This document shows, in pieces, positions 8,566 to 16,963 of a stretch of DNA of 64,000 nucleotides (position 1 is its first letter; the number at the start of each line of letters is the position of its first letter). The position numbers and the translations under genes were made by a program. Under the pieces are notes generated by a model. That model was not told where the DNA came from. It did not search any database and saw nothing but the letters and a program-made list of their open reading frames with translations. This DNA comes from Ornithinibacillus salinisoli (GTDB lineage Bacteria; Bacillota; Bacilli; Bacillales; Amphibacillaceae): the NCBI RefSeq assembly GCF_042682545.1, contig NZ_JBHUHQ010000006.1, one strand, 5' to 3'.

Positions 8566-9273
8566 TTAAAACAGGTTTTTAAACCAAGAGGAAATGGAGG
8601 CTATTATTTTTTGGAACCAATTCATTTCCTCTTCTTCTGTTTCCATGACTATTTCAGCATCAGTCACTTCTTCCCCTTTTGTAGCATCATCGCCATTTAA
8701 CGTAAAAGCTTGTTCCCCTTCCACAACCGAGACCATGTCATCTCCAAATTTTTCATAGATAACGGCTGCATCCTCCTCGTTATACGGGTCTATTCCAACC
8801 TCCACTCGATTAGAGATTACATCTACACTCGTATGCACAACAGATATTCCTTCTTTCTCTAATTCAAGTAGGTCGATTTCCTGTTGTTTCTTAACTAACT
8901 CATCTTCCGTAAAATCAACCTGACGGAATTGAACTTGAGCATGTTCATCTAATAATGCCTCTATATTATTCTCATCCTCTTCTGCAATTGGTTCCTTTAG
9001 AGAAACAACAATTACACCTAAATCCCTTTGATCACGGTCAATATGAAGACTTGCGAATGTTTCTGCATCCATATTTTCTTCTATATATGCGTTGATATTC
9101 ATAATTACATCCGTATGATTTGGATCTATTCCTTGTTCATACCATTCATCCATCTTTTCAGATAAATCATCCGATTTCTCTACGTTAGCTGAAACAGTTA
9201 GCCCTCCGATAAAAAATACGGAGATCAGTATTATAGCAGTTAATCCGATCATTATTTTGTTCAAAAAATTCAT
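8566..9273 (-). CDS. Exported acidic protein of unknown function
   Basis: A 235-residue protein with an N-terminal signal peptide or anchor (MNFLNKIMIGLTAIILISVFFIGGLTVSA, probable cleavage after SANA-like VSA). The acidic extracytoplasmic domain is about 180 residues. It ends in the amphipathic, aromatic helix NWFQKIIASISSWFKNLF. I recognise no family. The ATG has an AAAAGGAG site. No terminator separates it from the candidate RNA downstream; that RNA's -10 box begins 18 bp after this stop. Confidence 0.7.
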   Translation of the reverse strand: MNFLNKIMIGLTAIILISVFFIGGLTVSANVEKSDDLSEKMDEWYEQGIDPNHTDVIMNINAYIEENMDAETFASLHIDRDQRDLGVIVVSLKEPIAEEDENNIEALLDEHAQVQFRQVDFTEDELVKKQQEIDLLELEKEGISVVHTSVDVISNRVEVGIDPYNEEDAAVIYEKFGDDMVSVVEGEQAFTLNGDDATKGEEVTDAEIVMETEEEEMNWFQKIIASISSWFKNLF

Positions 9274-9380
9274 CGTATAAAACTCCTTTTCATTTTAATA
9301 ACCTTTGTACAGTAAGACGACAGCATTCTCAAAATTGTTTCAAACGAAATCCATACCTATCAATTGTCAAAATTCGACAA

Positions 9381-9392
9381 GTGACAGGCACC
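9381..9392 (+). repeat. Short dispersed repeat, copy 1
   Basis: GTGACAGGCACC preceded by AATTCGACAA. The same 12-mer, also near a CGACAA, occurs at 41288-41299. Confidence 0.5.
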
Positions 9393-9446
9393 TGGAAATT
9401 TGTTACTATCAGACTTAATCAAAGTTTTTCTGAGGGGGGAATAGAA

Positions 9447-10574
9447 ATGAATATTATATCTATCGAACCAACGCCAAGCCCGTATTCTATGAAAGTCATA
9501 TTAGATGAACGATTAGCTGATGGAAACACAGAGAATTACAAGGTTGGTGATGAGTTATCTAATGCCCCAAAATATGTTCAGGACCTATTTTCTATTGAAG
9601 GGGTGAAGGGGCTATACCGTGTCATTGATTTTATCGCACTAGAAAGAGATCCACGGGTCACATGGGAAAGTATTCTTCCTGAAGTGCGGAGATTATTCGG
9701 TGAATCCCCAAACGAAGATTTAATAAACAATAATCGTTCCATTGATGATCATTTTGGAGAGATAAAAGTATTCATCCAAATGTTTCGCCACATCCCGATG
9801 CAAGTGAAACTCGAAGAAGGGGAAAAGGAGCAGCGTTTCGGATTACCAGACCGCTTCATGAATGCGGTTATTGAAGCATCTTCGGCAGCAGACAACATGT
9901 TAGAAGAGCGAAAATGGATAGAACAAAGTCCTCGTTATGGAAAAATAGAAGATATCGGACAAGAAGTTGCAGAAGAGATCACAGCTAGTTATAATGAAGA
10001 AAGACTAAAAAATCTTGTTGAGCTTGCTTCTACGTCTAAACAATTTGAAGAGTCTCGTCCATGGAAAAAAGTTACCCTAGAGATGTTAGATAATCCCGAT
10101 TGGAAAGAACGATATGCCGCGCTTGACCAGATGGATCCAAAGTTAGAAGATTTACCTGTCCTAGATAAAGCGCTGAAAGATAAAAAAGCATCTATTCGTC
10201 GTCTCGCCACAGCGTATCTTGGTATGATTGAGGACTCTAAAGTACTACCTTATCTATTCAAAGCATTAAGGGATAAGGCTGTGAATGTACGGCGAACGGC
10301 AGGAGATTGTTTATCTGACCTTGGATTTACAGAAGCGATTCCAGAAATGATTCAAACATTATCCGATTCCAGTCGTCTTGTACGCTGGCGTGCAGCAATG
10401 TTTTTATATGAATTAGGAGATGAATCAGCAGTCCCAGCATTACAAAAAACACTGGAAGACCCTGAGTTCGAAGTCCGTATGCAAGCAAAAATGGCGTTAG
10501 CTAGGATTCAAGGCGGAGAAGAAGCAAAAGGGTCGATTTGGCATCAAATGACGGAAGCGACCAAAAAGAAGTAA
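9447..10574 (+). CDS. ypgR: Conserved virulence factor C-like HEAT-repeat protein (YpgR)
   Basis: The 375-residue protein starts MNIISIEPTPSPYSMKVILD, the NifU/Nfu N-terminal scaffold-like domain (about residues 1-85). The C-terminal third (about 225-365) is built of HEAT/PBS-lyase-type repeats such as KVLPYLFKALRDKAVNVRR and SAVPALQKTLEDPEFEVR. This is the layout of staphylococcal CvfC and B. subtilis YpgR, linked to virulence or stress phenotypes without a known biochemical role. I chose ATG 9447, 6 nt behind TGAGGGGGG. A longer frame reaches GTG 9381 through the short repeat and is not preferred. Confidence 0.85.
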   Translation: MNIISIEPTPSPYSMKVILDERLADGNTENYKVGDELSNAPKYVQDLFSIEGVKGLYRVIDFIALERDPRVTWESILPEVRRLFGESPNEDLINNNRSIDDHFGEIKVFIQMFRHIPMQVKLEEGEKEQRFGLPDRFMNAVIEASSAADNMLEERKWIEQSPRYGKIEDIGQEVAEEITASYNEERLKNLVELASTSKQFEESRPWKKVTLEMLDNPDWKERYAALDQMDPKLEDLPVLDKALKDKKASIRRLATAYLGMIEDSKVLPYLFKALRDKAVNVRRTAGDCLSDLGFTEAIPEMIQTLSDSSRLVRWRAAMFLYELGDESAVPALQKTLEDPEFEVRMQAKMALARIQGGEEAKGSIWHQMTEATKKK

Positions 10575-10585
10575 TGATTACTTCA

Positions 10586-10620
10586 ACTATCATCTATGTT
10601 TAGATGGTAGTTTTATTTTT
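10586..10620 (+). terminator. Intrinsic terminator of ypgR
   Basis: ACTATCATC and GATGGTAGT form a 9-bp stem (one G-U) followed by TTTATTTTT. Confidence 0.8.
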
Positions 10621-10630
10621 CATTACGAGG

Positions 10631-10928
10631 TTGTTTTCAAGAAACAAAAGAGTGACCTGTATGTTAGCAGGTTCCATTCTAGTGCTAGGTTGCTCTAATT
10701 CGCATGAGGATACCTGTCTTTCTATCAATAAAGGAACTGATGATGTCCGTTAGATCCTGATTGAGCAAATTTTCGTACCAATAAAGAAACATTGTCCATT
10801 TCCATACATTCCCTATCCACTTCTACATTGCCACTTCACCTCCCCGAGTAAGCGCCTGCCCAGAGCCGATCGAATATTACCGCTACATCGCAACAGACGA
10901 TGTAAAAGAGCTAATCTTTAAAATATAA
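10631..10928 (+). pseudogene. Degraded lipoprotein gene
   Basis: From TTG 10631 a frame reads a basic tip, a hydrophobic stretch and a lipobox (MLAGSILVLGCSNSHED), then stops at 10751-10753. About 110 bp further, 10866-10928, a second frame reads PIEYYRYIATDDVKELIFKI and stop. The two pieces look like the signal peptide and the C-terminus of one small lipoprotein with the middle lost or scrambled. The remaining sequence up to 11090 shows nothing else recognisable. Confidence 0.5.
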
Positions 10929-11090
10929 GTACCAAAATCGCTTTTTAAAAATACGCCCTGAGACCTACTTCCAATTATTCCTTAAGTATGTTCCACTTTG
11001 TGTACGTACCCTGTAACATATTAAACAGATGGAAAAGTACTATATGTCCAAAAAACTTTCTTAAAAAACGATGAACGATTGGGGGGATTT

Positions 11091-11672
11091 ATGATGAATG
11101 AAAGAAAAGTATACTTGATTCTTACTGATACAGGTACTCTATTTACAAAAATGATAAAGCTTTTTACGAACAAACCTTATAATCATGCCTCCATTTCTTT
11201 CGATCCAAATTTATGTGATGTGTACAGCTTCGGAAGAAAAGAGCCAACAAACCCATTTATAGGCGGATTTGTAAAAGAGGATATTCGATCGCATCTTTTT
11301 CAGCGGGCAGAATGTGCCGTTTATTCATGCTCCATATCAGATGATCAATACTACAGAATGTATAAATATATAAAGAGCATGGAAGAGCAACGTGACCTGT
11401 ACCACTATAATTTCTTAGGATTATTTGGTGTGTTATTGAACAAACCAATAAAAAGATCCAATGCATTTTTTTGTTCCGAATTTGTCGCTTCCGTTATGGA
11501 GCAAGGCGACATTACAGAAGTAAACAAGCCTACATCTCTAATAACTCCACATGACTTAACAGAAAATGAAGCATTCGAATTACTCTATCAAGGTAAGTTA
11601 GCATACATGAATAATCCAGAACAAATAAATCCAATTACAGAGCCAACCACTCTCATTCCAGTAGAACTATAA
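11091..11672 (+). CDS. YiiX-like permuted NlpC/P60 (papain-fold) protein
   Basis: The 193-residue protein shows the circularly permuted papain-like signature: His32 in PYNHASISFD near the N-terminus and Cys128 in SNAFFCSEFVASVM near the C-terminus. Family members (YiiX/YaeF/YebB-like) are predicted cysteine hydrolases acting on amide or thioester bonds, and some act on lipids. There is no signal peptide, so a cytoplasmic location is likely. I chose ATG 11091 or 11094 behind GGGGGGA; an in-frame TTG at 11079 overlaps that site. It is a single gene with a strong terminator. Confidence 0.7.
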   Translation: MMNERKVYLILTDTGTLFTKMIKLFTNKPYNHASISFDPNLCDVYSFGRKEPTNPFIGGFVKEDIRSHLFQRAECAVYSCSISDDQYYRMYKYIKSMEEQRDLYHYNFLGLFGVLLNKPIKRSNAFFCSEFVASVMEQGDITEVNKPTSLITPHDLTENEAFELLYQGKLAYMNNPEQINPITEPTTLIPVEL

Positions 11673-11701
11673 TCTTGCAATTATAACTTTTATAACGAAA
11701 A

Positions 11702-11727
11702 AAACAGCTTGAATCAAGCTGTTTTTT
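11702..11727. terminator. Bidirectional terminator between YiiX-like and prenyltransferase genes
   Basis: AAACAGCTTG and CAAGCTGTTT form a perfect 10-bp stem with a 3-base loop, flanked by A and T runs. It serves both convergent genes. Confidence 0.85.
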
Positions 11728-11730
11728 TAT

Positions 11731-12423
11731 TTATTGTGTCACCATATGTCTACATCCTTTTATCGCTTCCTTCAAATGCCTTTCATCAAAATCTGGAAAA
11801 TAGACATCACTAAAATACAACTCTGACATAGATGACTGCCATAACAAGAAGTTACTAACTCTTTTTTCGCCGCCAGTACGAATAATCAAGTCTGGATCTG
11901 GCAGGTCACGCGTGTATAAAAAGCGGTTAAACATCGCTTCATCCATTGTTTCTAAATCAATATTATTTTTCTTCACTTCCTTTATAACTGCGCACACAGC
12001 CTGCAAAATATCATCTCTGCCACCATAATTAAAGGCAAAATTTACGATTAACCCATCATTATTCTTTGTTTTTTCCACCGCTCTATTTAGCGCATCTTTT
12101 GTATTATTTGGCAAAGAATCCATATTACCAGATATCCTTATTTGACAATTTCTTTTCATAAACTCTGGTAGTTTTTGATTAAAGAATTTCACTGGTAAAC
12201 GCATTAAATAATTTACTTCATCTTTTGGTCGTGACCAGTTCTCCGAAGAAAACGCATATAACGTTAAGACATTAACTCCAAGATCGATGCTGGCATCAAT
12301 TACTTTTTCCATCGCCTTCGCACCTGCATAATGGCCTTCACTTCGAGTGAGCCCTCTGCTCTTCCCCCACCTTCCATTACCGTCCATTATGATTGCAATG
12401 TGTTTCGGTATATTTACATTCAT
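11731..12423 (-). CDS. Isoprenyl transferase (UppS-like paralogue)
   Basis: The 230-residue cis-prenyltransferase has the P-loop-like start HIAIIMDGNGRWGKSRG (catalytic Asp14), the SSENWSRP motif and the C-terminal RTGGEKRVSNFLLWQ and SELYFSDVYFPDF motifs. Such enzymes add isopentenyl units to farnesyl diphosphate with cis geometry; UppS makes the undecaprenyl carrier for wall synthesis. The housekeeping uppS normally sits with cdsA/dxr/frr, so this copy in a two-gene operon is probably a second enzyme. ATG 12423 is behind GGAGG with 7 nt spacing. It lies 35 bp after the membrane-protein gene. Confidence 0.88.
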   Translation of the reverse strand: MNVNIPKHIAIIMDGNGRWGKSRGLTRSEGHYAGAKAMEKVIDASIDLGVNVLTLYAFSSENWSRPKDEVNYLMRLPVKFFNQKLPEFMKRNCQIRISGNMDSLPNNTKDALNRAVEKTKNNDGLIVNFAFNYGGRDDILQAVCAVIKEVKKNNIDLETMDEAMFNRFLYTRDLPDPDLIIRTGGEKRVSNFLLWQSSMSELYFSDVYFPDFDERHLKEAIKGCRHMVTQ

Positions 12424-12458
12424 TGGAGTTCCTCCATTCTTGTTAATCACGGTGAGCC

Positions 12459-13934
12459 TCATTCATGCGATAAATCTAGCTTTTCCAATCTATCGGTCAC
12501 TTTCTGTTTCATAAGATTAAATGATTGCCACGAGTTATTCATTTCATTACTCAACCTTTGGTGATGTTTTACCAAAAGCTGTCTTAATTCAGGGTAATCT
12601 GGATCTGCTTCATACAGGTCCATTAACCCATCAATTCCTGCATATGAAAGATGACTTAAGTAATAGATATCTATTTTTCCTGTTTCTTCATACCGCTCTA
12701 AGTTATTATTTACTACGATCTTTTCCAAGCTAATGACATTCAATCCGGTATAAAACACGAGTCCAACGATTAAATAAAAATGTAAAATCGATAATCTTTC
12801 TAACAATACGCGAATAAAGGTATATGCAAAAATAACCATCAAAAAGATCATAAATGCATGGGCCAACACACGATCCAATGTAAAACCATACGCTGCTTCA
12901 TATAGACTTAAACGTTGATAGGCAGAAGTAAGCATTACACCACTAACAGCAACAAGAAGAGAATACATTACTTTCAAAGTGATCTTCATAGAACGACGAT
13001 CGTCCTGTACTAATTTTAGAAAGCTAATCAATATACTCCAGTTTATTAGCGTCACAAATATAAGCTCAAAAAATCCTCTTCTCGCATATTCTGCATACGT
13101 AAATCCCGACTGCAAACCATCATTAAAAAAGTACTTGAACTGGATAACAGCAAACAATACATATACAGCATTTAGTAATATTAAAATCGTAACTGCCGTG
13201 ATACTGTCCCACCTTCGTATGCTTTTTTCCTTTATTGGACCAAAACTATCCTTTGGTTTGGTGCGAACTTGTAACACCTGAAAAATCCCAAAAAAGAACA
13301 GAGTAAACAACACAACAAGTATGGACCGAAAAGCTCCCTCTAGAAAATTCAATTCCAAAACAAATTCAGGCAAACGCAATACTAGATCCTGAAACACGGA
13401 ATCCGCAGACATTAACAAACCCGTGATCACCATTAACAGTGGAATACCGATCAATAAACCAACGAAAACACGTTTGATCGTTTGAGCGGTTTGATCGTTC
13501 ATATTTTTAAACACTTTTCTAAAACTTATCTTACAAAACCTTGAACTGTATCGAAGCCCTTGCTCCAGCTTTTCAAAAAGAAATACAACAAAGGAAGGCT
13601 TACTCCAGTTAATATTATTCGAACTTGTAATCAGGACAATATGGAAAAAGACAAGAACAGGTATTAACAGCACATTCAAATTACGAAATAACACATTGTC
13701 ATAAAATGCATACGTACCTGCCAACATCCAAATACCTATCATCAGAAGCAATCCGATTCTCCGGTTGTTAAAAGATAGTCGATACTTTCCAAACAGGACC
13801 GCGTAAAATCCTGTAATGAAAACCAAATAAGAAACCCCAATACGACCATGAAAAAAGCTAAGTTCTGCTAAAACACCCAATCCTAAGCATATAAGCAAAA
13901 AGAATACATCGTTTCGTTTCATTCTAATCTCCAT
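12459..13934 (-). CDS. Polytopic membrane protein (DUF4153/DUF4173-like)
   Basis: About 492 residues with 10-12 predicted membrane helices, a basic N-terminus (MEIRMKRNDVFFLLICLGLG) and a soluble C-terminal tail of about 80 residues (YYLSHLSYAGIDGLMDLYEAD). This matches the Bacillus DUF4153/DUF4173 membrane proteins, often found near HAAS or PadR genes. Function is unknown. I favour ATG 13934 behind AGGAGG. It shares an operon with the downstream prenyltransferase, which hints at a cell-envelope lipid role (inference). An inverted repeat lies 26 bp upstream. Confidence 0.7.
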   Translation of the reverse strand: MEIRMKRNDVFFLLICLGLGVLAELSFFHGRIGVSYLVFITGFYAVLFGKYRLSFNNRRIGLLLMIGIWMLAGTYAFYDNVLFRNLNVLLIPVLVFFHIVLITSSNNINWSKPSFVVFLFEKLEQGLRYSSRFCKISFRKVFKNMNDQTAQTIKRVFVGLLIGIPLLMVITGLLMSADSVFQDLVLRLPEFVLELNFLEGAFRSILVVLFTLFFFGIFQVLQVRTKPKDSFGPIKEKSIRRWDSITAVTILILLNAVYVLFAVIQFKYFFNDGLQSGFTYAEYARRGFFELIFVTLINWSILISFLKLVQDDRRSMKITLKVMYSLLVAVSGVMLTSAYQRLSLYEAAYGFTLDRVLAHAFMIFLMVIFAYTFIRVLLERLSILHFYLIVGLVFYTGLNVISLEKIVVNNNLERYEETGKIDIYYLSHLSYAGIDGLMDLYEADPDYPELRQLLVKHHQRLSNEMNNSWQSFNLMKQKVTDRLEKLDLSHE

Positions 13935-13959
13935 CATAACCCTCCTATACAAAGCGTCT

Positions 13960-13988
13960 CTATATACATCGTTATTCTATGTATATAG
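13960..13988. promoter_or_regulatory. Inverted repeat before the membrane-protein operon
   Basis: CTATATACAT, nine bases, ATGTATATAG: a perfect 10-bp dyad containing ACAT and ATGT, similar to PadR-type half-sites. There is no T run, so it is a candidate operator for the PadR protein encoded just upstream. Confidence 0.5.
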
Positions 13989-14039
13989 CCAAAAATAAAC
14001 GCTGAACAGGGACTGAACCAAATATTGAACAGTCCATTT

Positions 14040-14672
14040 TCAAACTGAGGCCTTTCTCCCCCATCTATATCCTAGCCAACTAACTGGGTATAAAAATGCT
14101 GTAAGCACAATACAAGCAACCATGAAAGGTACATTTAATAAGGGTTGGAACCATTCATGAGGGATAAATTTAAAAATAATTAAATACATTAAAATGAAAT
14201 TAGGAATAACAGAAATAATAAATGTTTTCCGTAATAGTTTACGTCCTCTATGACCAAACTCTCTGCCAATTTCATAGCCTAGAAGTCCCCAAAACAGTAT
14301 GTATATAAGCATGATGATGATCGATATATTAGTAAGGGCCTCCCACAGCAATTCAATCCAATCCCAATGAAGAACATTGTAACTTATGGTCAGTATTCCG
14401 CCACCGATAAAAAGCGCCGAATTCAGTAGTACAAATAACCACTGCGTTTTTCGGGGTGTAATACTGGACTCTTGCTTCCACATACCAGCTATTTCTTCTG
14501 GAGTACCTATTCTAATAAGCAATTGCTCATATACCTTATCCTCTTGAATGGATTCGTCCTGGATCAATTCTGCAATATGGACTTCATATTCTTCCATAAC
14601 AGATTTTTTTTCAGGATGGTCGCCAATTTCCTCTGCTAGTTCTTGGAGAAATTGTTTGGTACCATCCGTCAT
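14040..14672 (-). CDS. HAAS-domain membrane protein (PadR partner)
   Basis: 210 residues. The N-terminal about 75 form the helical HAAS/DUF1700-type domain (KQFLQELAEEIGDHPEKK, then the short GTPEEIAGMW helix). Four membrane helices follow and a basic C-terminus. HAAS proteins are encoded next to PadR regulators in many Firmicutes and are thought to be membrane sensors or anti-regulators. The start ATG overlaps the stop of the upstream PadR gene by 4 bp, so the two are translationally coupled. Confidence 0.8.
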   Translation of the reverse strand: MTDGTKQFLQELAEEIGDHPEKKSVMEEYEVHIAELIQDESIQEDKVYEQLLIRIGTPEEIAGMWKQESSITPRKTQWLFVLLNSALFIGGGILTISYNVLHWDWIELLWEALTNISIIIMLIYILFWGLLGYEIGREFGHRGRKLLRKTFIISVIPNFILMYLIIFKFIPHEWFQPLLNVPFMVACIVLTAFLYPVSWLGYRWGRKASV

Positions 14673-15001
14673 GATTCATTTCTCCCGATTAAATTGTTCA
14701 TTACTTGAACATATCGATGCCATTCACTCGTTTTTTCTTCTAAAATTTCTTGCCCTTGCGTTGTAATACGGTAATATTTACGTGCAGGACCTTTTTCTTG
14801 GTTCTTCCAGTAGCATTCAATGTACTCCTGTTTTTCCAGCTTATGAAGCGCAGGATATAGTGTACCCTCCTTCATTTGAAGGTGGTGTTCACTACGCTGA
14901 TCCATTTCCTTTACCAGCTCGTAACCATACATATCACGCTCATTAAGAAGCTGCAAAACTAGAAGTGAAGTACTCCCTTTTACAAGTTCTCGATTAAACA
15001 T
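14669..15001 (-). CDS. PadR-family transcriptional regulator
   Basis: The 110-residue winged-helix protein has the core LLNERDMYGYELVKEMDQR, then MKEGTLYPALHKLEKQEYI and the wing KGPARKYYRIT. It is of the short PadR-s2 type with a C-terminal dimerisation helix. PadR repressors bind their own promoters. A TACCTA/TAGGTA dyad lies between its promoter and start. It forms a pair with the HAAS gene and is probably also the regulator of the downstream membrane-protein/prenyltransferase operon. Confidence 0.88.
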   Translation of the reverse strand: MFNRELVKGSTSLLVLQLLNERDMYGYELVKEMDQRSEHHLQMKEGTLYPALHKLEKQEYIECYWKNQEKGPARKYYRITTQGQEILEEKTSEWHRYVQVMNNLIGRNES

Positions 15002-15010
15002 TTTATCACC

Positions 15011-15029
15011 TACCTAGAATTATTAGGTA
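15011..15029. promoter_or_regulatory. Candidate PadR autoregulatory operator
   Basis: TACCTA, seven bases, TAGGTA, lying 10 bp upstream of the padR start codon and just downstream of a TATAGT/TAGATA-like -10 region. Confidence 0.5.
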
Positions 15030-15077
15030 TCTATACTATAGAAAACTTATGTCTGTTTGTAAAGGCTTATGCCAAGA

Positions 15078-15524
15078 TTATTTTACATAATTTATAATTT
15101 GTAGATCAACTAGATCATTTTCTGGTAAGGTTTCTCGCCCGTCCCAGAGCATTATTTCTGATATTTCATCGTTCTTTTGGAATGGCTGCAATTCATTCAA
15201 TTGCCCATAATATACGGGATTATATTTAATCATATCATCTTTTAATTTTTTCACTTTAAGTAATCCTTTGAACTCCATATCGGATACGCTTTGCCCCGTC
15301 TCTTCAAATAGTTCTCGAATTGCACATTCCTTTGAAGTTTCTCCTAACTCTTTCCTACCAGCTGGAAGCTCCCACTGGTTTCTCCATTTATTATAGCAAA
15401 GCAAGTATTTACCTTTGCACACAATTACTGCAAAGGAACCAGCAATAGGTTGATAATCTTCCAAATCTTCCTCACTTATATTGATAAAATCTAGAAACTG
15501 TAGCCCATGATTATTTTGAATCAT
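15078..15524 (-). CDS. Nudix hydrolase
   Basis: The 148-residue protein carries a complete Nudix box at about residues 52-74 (GRKELGETSKECAIREL followed by FEETGQ), with all the Glu residues that bind magnesium. Nudix enzymes cleave nucleoside diphosphates linked to another group; the substrate cannot be told. The gene overlaps the upstream acetyltransferase gene by 4 bp, so they are co-transcribed. Confidence 0.85.
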   Translation of the reverse strand: MIQNNHGLQFLDFINISEEDLEDYQPIAGSFAVIVCKGKYLLCYNKWRNQWELPAGRKELGETSKECAIRELFEETGQSVSDMEFKGLLKVKKLKDDMIKYNPVYYGQLNELQPFQKNDEISEIMLWDGRETLPENDLVDLQIINYVK

Positions 15525-16090
15525 TTATTATCCTCGGTTTTAGCGTAAATACATGTATCTCTTAATTCGTCGCCATCTACAGCTATGTCATCATTCTTTA
15601 GGATTCCTTCTAAAACAAATCCTAATCTTTCAGGAACCGCACGACTTCTTACATTCTTCGCATCACATCTAATTTCAATCCGCTTCGCTTGAAGTTCTGT
15701 GAAAGCAAAGTTCATAATTCCTTCTACCGCTTCCGTTATATAACCATTTCCACTGTGGCGCGAATCAATCCAATACCCGATTTCAAATTTCGGAACATCC
15801 CAATCGATCCGATGTAATCCTGATGAAGCGATATATTCACCCGTCTCCTTATGGATAATAATTAACCTTAGATCTTCTCTTTTTATAAATTTTACGTGTG
15901 CTTCACGAATATTAATCTCCGTATCTTCAACACTTTGCTTTTTTTGAGCGAACGGCAACCATGGCTTTAATTCATTAATCGATGCTTCAATGGCTGCATG
16001 AATAACTTTTCCATCACCTGGCAATGGCATTCTAATTAGAAGTCGTTCCGTTTCAAATTCGTTCGGGAAATCTCGTAATATTGGGTTCAT
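15521..16090 (-). CDS. GNAT acetyltransferase, RimJ/RimL type
   Basis: 189 residues. The protein has the GNAT_3 pattern ETERLLIRMPLPGDG at the N-terminus, YIASSGLHRIDWDVP for strand 4, EIGYWIDSRHSGNGYITEA for the acetyl-CoA loop, and NVRSRAVPERLGFVLEG near the end. Relatives acetylate N-terminal amino groups of ribosomal proteins or small amines. ATG 16090 lies behind GGAG with 9 nt spacing. It is the middle gene of a minus-strand run of accessory enzymes. Confidence 0.85.
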   Translation of the reverse strand: MNPILRDFPNEFETERLLIRMPLPGDGKVIHAAIEASINELKPWLPFAQKKQSVEDTEINIREAHVKFIKREDLRLIIIHKETGEYIASSGLHRIDWDVPKFEIGYWIDSRHSGNGYITEAVEGIMNFAFTELQAKRIEIRCDAKNVRSRAVPERLGFVLEGILKNDDIAVDGDELRDTCIYAKTEDNK

Positions 16091-16106
16091 GATACTAACT
16101 CCTTTT

Positions 16107-16955
16107 CTATGTAATAGCATAATATGGCTGATTAATGACTTTAAGAGCTTTCTTTACTTCTCTTCTAATATCTTCACATAGATCGATTGCTTCCAAATGA
16201 AAATAAAGGCTTTGTAGAAATTGCTTAAAATTATAGCGATAGATGAGGCATGATTTCTCATCACTTGAGTATTTTTCGCGTAAATCTTCTGCAATCTGCC
16301 GGATACCTTCAATCAGCAAAAATTGATTCGTTCCTTGTCTCAAAATAGAAATCACAGGAACCACCATTCGTTCATTCTCTTCAAACAAATAATAGTCATC
16401 ATCGTAACACATCTTATTGATGATAGTTTGCATAACTTTTTTTCGATAAGACTCCAAAAGCAACTTTTGGTTCACTAATTCATCCATCGCATCTGCGACA
16501 TGTGCAATGCTATGAGCCCATCCTTTCTCGTCAACCAATCCACGTACATCGACTTCTTTTTCAAGATAGTTTATTAATCTATCCGCAACTTCTTCCATAT
16601 CTACCAAGGATAGAAAGTTCTTTTGTATGTTTACATGCAAAATTAATGCAATGATAAGTGTAGAAAAGGATCGTTTAAACACACTATCATCTTGCCTCCG
16701 TCCAATTCCATAAAATAGATAGTCATTGCTTACACTAGTCACCAATAGTTTCCTTAAGTTTTCATTGGAATAACGCCCTTCCAAAATCAGAGAAGAAAAC
16801 GAGCTATAAATTAACGTATCTCTTAAATCTGGATCAGTATCTCCAATATACTTAAGCATCGCATTCATAAGTGGAAGTAGTTCATCTACATCTAAATCTT
16901 GAAAATTATTATATTTCAATTCTAAAAGTCTTTGCTTTAATAAGCTTTTTTCCAT
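16107..16955 (-). CDS. DUF2785-family protein
   Basis: A 282-residue all-alpha protein recognised by DEKGWAHSIAHVADAMDEL and the N-terminal LLPLMNAMLKYIGDTDPDLRD. These are typical of DUF2785 proteins in Bacillus, which look like HEAT-type helical repeats. Function is unknown. It lies 16 bp before the acetyltransferase gene and 8 bp after the HAD gene, so it is part of one transcription unit. Confidence 0.75.
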   Translation of the reverse strand: MEKSLLKQRLLELKYNNFQDLDVDELLPLMNAMLKYIGDTDPDLRDTLIYSSFSSLILEGRYSNENLRKLLVTSVSNDYLFYGIGRRQDDSVFKRSFSTLIIALILHVNIQKNFLSLVDMEEVADRLINYLEKEVDVRGLVDEKGWAHSIAHVADAMDELVNQKLLLESYRKKVMQTIINKMCYDDDYYLFEENERMVVPVISILRQGTNQFLLIEGIRQIAEDLREKYSSDEKSCLIYRYNFKQFLQSLYFHLEAIDLCEDIRREVKKALKVINQPYYAIT

Positions 16956-16963
16956 ATCATCAC

